From assembly GCA_002371025.1 (NCBI GenBank), contig DFFQ01000080.1, positions 1-9,201 of the forward strand: a DNA stretch of 9,201 nt. Direction: 5' to 3'. Below the pieces are notes generated by a model. That model was given only the letters and a program-made list of their open reading frames with translations, was not told the origin of the DNA and searched no databases. This document shows, piece after piece, positions 6,407-9,201 of this stretch. The DNA is from Lachnospiraceae bacterium UBA3772 (GTDB taxonomy: Bacteria > Bacillota > Clostridia > Lachnospirales > Lachnospiraceae). A program made the position numbers and the translations under genes. Position 1 is the first letter of the stretch. Every line of letters starts with the position of its first letter.

Positions 6407-7465
6407 TTAGAGCTCAATAAGCTCTTTTGGAGAATTTGAATAGCGAACATATCCATCTTCAGTAACAACGCCCATGTCCTCAATTCTAACCCCAAACTTA
6501 CCTGGAAGATAAATTCCTGGTTCAACAGTTTCGATCATACCTGGTTTAAGTATTGTCTCATCTCTCATATTAAGCGCTGGACTTTCATGGATGAAAAGGC
6601 CTACACTATGACCAAGCCCATGACCGAAAAACTTACCGTAACCTTTACTTTCAATATAATCTCTGGCAACCTTATCAGCTTCCTTGCACATCATTCCAGG
6701 ATGAATTGCTTCCTCAGCCATTTCATTTGCTTTAAGAACTATATTATAAATCTCTTTTTGTTCATCACTGGCTTTACCACATACAACAGTTCTTGTCATA
6801 TCAGAGCAGTAACCATTATATAAACATCCAAAATCCATTGTGATAAAATCCCCATTTTCAATCTTCTTTTCACTAGGGATAGCATGTGGCATTGAACTAT
6901 GAATACCTGATGCAACAATTGTATCAAAAGAAAATCCGGCAGCGCCATGACGTTTCATGCTATATTCAAGTTCACATGCAATTTCAAGTTCTGTCATACC
7001 AGGCTTAATTATACCAAGAATATCGGAAAACGCCATGTCACCAATTTCTTCAGCCTTTTTAAGATATGAAAGTTCTTCCTCTGTCTTAATACTTCTTACT
7101 TTTAAAAGAGCATCTTTTACAGGGACGAATTCTTCAAGCCCTTTAAGATTATTAAGGTAGTCTGAATAATCCGAAACCAGCATTGATCTGTCTTCAAATC
7201 CCATAACCTTTATATTTTCAAGTTCTATAATATCATTAATGGTATTAAGAAGAGGATTTTCACGATTATACTCAACTACTCTAAAATCAGATTCTTCTTT
7301 AGCAGCTTCAGTATATCTTGAGTCAACAATAAGAGTCCTTGTATTTCTTGTAATAACAAGTGTTCCCTCACCGCCTCTGAATTTAGAGAAATATCTAAGA
7401 TTATAACCATCTGTTACAAGGATGGCATCTACTTTTAATTCATCTAATAAAGCATTAAATTCCAT
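6407..7465 (-). CDS. pepP: M24-family Xaa-Pro aminopeptidase/dipeptidase
   Basis: This 352-residue cytosolic metallopeptidase of the creatinase/prolidase type removes the N-terminal residue before proline. The N-terminal creatinase-like domain (about 1-125) is followed by a pita-bread catalytic domain. The dinuclear metal ligands are visible: D211 (MDFG), D222 (SDMTR), H286 (GHGLGH), E315 (TVEPGIYL) and E329 (RIEDMG). H194 (SMPHA) is the usual substrate-site histidine. No signal peptide or membrane segment is seen. The ATG at 7465-7463 has CGGAGTG upstream (7471-7477), immediately after the tsf terminator. In many Firmicutes this gene is next to efp; here it stands alone between tsf and rimP. 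The family is clear, but exact substrate preference (aminopeptidase or dipeptidase) cannot be read from sequence. Confidence 0.94.
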   Translation of the reverse strand: MEFNALLDELKVDAILVTDGYNLRYFSKFRGGEGTLVITRNTRTLIVDSRYTEAAKEESDFRVVEYNRENPLLNTINDIIELENIKVMGFEDRSMLVSDYSDYLNNLKGLEEFVPVKDALLKVRSIKTEEELSYLKKAEEIGDMAFSDILGIIKPGMTELEIACELEYSMKRHGAAGFSFDTIVASGIHSSMPHAIPSEKKIENGDFITMDFGCLYNGYCSDMTRTVVCGKASDEQKEIYNIVLKANEMAEEAIHPGMMCKEADKVARDYIESKGYGKFFGHGLGHSVGLFIHESPALNMRDETILKPGMIETVEPGIYLPGKFGVRIEDMGVVTEDGYVRYSNSPKELIEL

Positions 7466-7478
7466 AATAACACTCCGT

Positions 7479-7512
7479 AATAAAAATCCCCTGATTAATT
7501 CCTAATCAGGGG
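7479..7512 (-). terminator. Strong intrinsic terminator of the rpsB-tsf unit
   Basis: On the minus strand, CCCCTGATTA (7512-7503) and TAATCAGGGG (7497-7488) form a perfect 10-bp stem with a 5-nt loop, followed by ATTTTTATT. It begins 37 nt after the tsf stop. It ends only 4-5 nt before the pepP Shine-Dalgarno, so any transcript reaching pepP from a promoter upstream of the hairpin must carry or read through it. Confidence 0.9.
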
Positions 7513-7549
7513 AAATATAATTATTTAATAATCAAATCATTGATTAAAA

Positions 7550-8650
7550 TTAGCCATTGATCTGAGCTGCAACTTCTGCTGCGAAGTCTTCATTCTTCTT
7601 CTCAAGACCTTCACCTGTTTCAAAACGAACAAAGCTCTTGATTTCGAATGTGCAACCATTATCCTTAGCAACCTTAGCAACATACTGACCAACTGATTCT
7701 TTATCTTCAGCCTTAACGTATGCCTGATCTACTAAGCAGATTTCCTTAAGGTGCTTGTTGAAACGACCATCAACGAGACCGTTGAAGATCTTATTCTCAA
7801 CATACTCAGCCTTGTGAGTATTAGCAATATCTCTAAGAACCTGAACGCCTTCATTTGAAAGGAAATTGAAGAGATACTTATCATTCTTCTTCTCAGCTAT
7901 AACAGCCTTGTCTTCATCAGACATAGCTGAACCAGCAACTGCCTCATCTAAAACTGCGTTAAGAAGTGGCTTTGGAAGAGTTGCAGGATCATTGATAGCT
8001 GAATCAACGATGATTTCCTTTTCCTTATCAAGTGATTCCTGTGACATTTCATTTCTGCTTACGAATGAAGGATTCATAGCTGCGATCTGCATTGCTACAT
8101 TCTTCATAGCTTCCTGTACAGCATCTGTGTAATTATCACAAACAGCTTCTACAAGAACACCAATCTTACCACCCATATGGATGTATGATGCAACTGCATC
8201 ACCTGTTAATGACTCAAAACGACGGATTGTAAGATTTTCACCAATCTTAGCAACCATAGCTTTGTGGTGCTCTTCAACTGTAGCTGAAGAATCAATATCT
8301 GATGTAGCAGCAAGGAATGCAGCCATATCAGCATAGTCATTATTGTTGATCTGTGTTGCAAGACCATTTACATAGTTCTGGAAAACTTCGTTCTTAGCAA
8401 CGAAGTCTGTTTCTGAATTAACTTCGATGATTGTTGCCTTCTTAGCATCATCTGAAACAACTGTTGTTACGATACCTTCAGCAGCGATACGTCCAGCCTT
8501 CTTCTCTGCAGTTGCAAGACCTTTCTTACGAAGGAATTCTACAGCAGCCTGTACATCACCATCTGTCTCTGCAAGAGCCTTCTTGCAGTCCATCATACCA
8601 GCACCAGTCATCTCTCTTAAATCTTTAACGTCCTTAGCTGTAATTGCCAT
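7550..8650 (-). CDS. tsf: elongation factor Ts (EF-Ts) with an extra segment of about 55 residues
   Basis: EF-Ts is the nucleotide exchange factor for EF-Tu. The N-terminal UBA-like module ([16 protein letters not shown], 11-26), [10 protein letters not shown] (81-90; the TDFVAKN loop contacts EF-Tu), [12 protein letters not shown] (157-168) and the C-terminal [12 protein letters not shown] (302-313) and [12 protein letters not shown] (341-352) are all present. At 366 residues it is longer than usual (about 280-310). The surplus lies at roughly residues 224-285, between [12 protein letters not shown] and the [18 protein letters not shown] segment, which in other EF-Ts proteins are separated by only a few residues. 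This is the position of the coiled-coil hairpin. The ATG at 8650-8648 has AGGAGGAT at 8657-8664. It follows rpsB by 30 nt with no terminator between, so the two are cotranscribed. Confidence 0.97.
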   Translation of the reverse strand: MAITAKDVKDLREMTGAGMMDCKKALAETDGDVQAAVEFLRKKGLATAEKKAGRIAAEGIVTTVVSDDAKKATIIEVNSETDFVAKNEVFQNYVNGLATQINNNDYADMAAFLAATSDIDSSATVEEHHKAMVAKIGENLTIRRFESLTGDAVASYIHMGGKIGVLVEAVCDNYTDAVQEAMKNVAMQIAAMNPSFVSRNEMSQESLDKEKEIIVDSAINDPATLPKPLLNAVLDEAVAGSAMSDEDKAVIAEKKNDKYLFNFLSNEGVQVLRDIANTHKAEYVENKIFNGLVDGRFNKHLKEICLVDQAYVKAEDKESVGQYVAKVAKDNGCTFEIKSFVRFETGEGLEKKNEDFAAEVAAQING

Positions 8651-8680
8651 CTTAATATCCTCCTAAAAACTGATTATAAA

Positions 8681-9201
8681 TTACTCTGTAACTTCTTCTG
8701 ACTCAGCTGAATCAAGTGAAGCTTCATCAGCACCCTGGTTAGCTTCGATAACAGCATCAGCAAGCTTTGAAACGATAAGCTTTACTGCACGGATAGCGTC
8801 ATCATTACCTGGGATAACATAATCAAGTTCTTCTGGATCGCAGTTTGTATCTGCAATACCGATGATAGGGATGTTAAGAGCCTTAGCTTCCTGAACGCAG
8901 ATTCTTTCCTTACGTGGGTCAACGATGAAGATCATATCTGGGATCTTCTTCATATCCTTGATACCACCAATATTCTTCTGAAGCTTGTCCATTTCCTTCT
9001 TAATCTCAACAACTTCTTTCTTAGGAAGAACATCAAATGTTCCATCTTCAGCCATCTTCTCATACTTCTTTAAAGTTTCGATTCTTGACTTGATTGTTCT
9101 GAAGTTTGTGAGCATACCACCGAGCCATCTCTGGTTAACATAGTACATACCACAACGCTCTGCTTCTGACTGGATCGAATCCTGAGCCTGCTTCTTTGTA
9201 C
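8681..9201 (-). CDS. rpsB: 30S ribosomal protein S2, 3' part (5' end beyond the right edge)
   Basis: The frame is open from the window edge (first full codon at 9199-9197) and begins [17 protein letters not shown], then continues with [15 protein letters not shown], all highly conserved S2 sequence. Later blocks include [15 protein letters not shown] and [25 protein letters not shown], near-universal in S2. About 172 codons are visible; roughly 65-75 N-terminal codons are missing by comparison with the family. The Met at 9148 is internal, not the start. S2 binds late to the 30S head/body junction with S1 in many bacteria. The C-terminus is an acidic tail ending SAESEEVTE. rpsB-tsf is a nearly universal pair. 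Confidence 0.98.
   Translation of the reverse strand, partial: TKKQAQDSIQSEAERCGMYYVNQRWLGGMLTNFRTIKSRIETLKKYEKMAEDGTFDVLPKKEVVEIKKEMDKLQKNIGGIKDMKKIPDMIFIVDPRKERICVQEAKALNIPIIGIADTNCDPEELDYVIPGNDDAIRAVKLIVSKLADAVIEANQGADEASLDSAESEEVTE

Noticed and set aside
7866..8666. Plus-strand open frames of about 80-90 codons opposite tsf
   Set aside because: Antisense shadows of the strongly conserved EF-Ts gene, with no ribosome site or known domain.
9146..9148. Met at 9148 as the start of rpsB
   Set aside because: The upstream in-frame sequence [10 protein letters not shown]...ERCG is conserved S2, so the frame continues beyond the right edge.

Overview
The window is a dense, single-strand block of translation and RNA genes, all read on the minus strand, from right to left in window coordinates. 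The DNA is low in GC. Shine-Dalgarno sites are strong and close to the GGAGG type. The order rimP-nusA-ylxR-ylxQ-infB-rbfA-nrnA-truB is the classic Firmicutes arrangement. nrnA between rbfA and truB, Cys-rich YlxR and an Asn/Gln-rich IF2 linker suggest a clostridial anaerobe. My best guess is the Lachnospiraceae (Butyrivibrio/Pseudobutyrivibrio/Roseburia type); this is inference from remembered families, not a database match.

Layout in transcription order. (1) 9201-8681: 3' part of rpsB (ribosomal protein S2), then tsf (EF-Ts, 8650-7550), closed by a strong intrinsic terminator at 7479-7512. (2) pepP (M24 Xaa-Pro aminopeptidase, 7465-6407), with a weaker terminator-like hairpin at 6362-6388. 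(3) A 184-bp intergenic region, the longest gene-free stretch, with a candidate promoter (6322-6349) and a perfect 12-bp leader hairpin (6267-6295). (4) The rimP-nusA operon: rimP, nusA, ylxR (rnpM), ylxQ, infB, rbfA, nrnA and the first 28 codons of truB, which runs off the left edge. Gaps within this operon are 0 to 53 nt and several genes abut, so translational coupling is likely.

How the genes work together. S2 and EF-Ts serve the 30S subunit and elongation. RimP and RbfA mature the 30S subunit. NusA couples transcription to translation. YlxR and YlxQ are small RNA-binding proteins; YlxR is known as an RNase P modulator. IF2 brings initiator tRNA to the 30S subunit. NrnA degrades nano-RNAs and pAp, and TruB makes pseudouridine 55 in tRNA.

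I found no mobile element, CRISPR array, RNA gene or unknown system; this is a housekeeping region. The items worth a second look are within it: a roughly 55-residue insertion at the coiled-coil hairpin of EF-Ts, a prion-like Asn/Gln-rich tract with 33-bp repeats in IF2, TTG start codons on three genes of one operon, a leader hairpin that could be an attenuator, and a tsf-pepP-rimP gene order that lacks the genes normally found between tsf and rimP.
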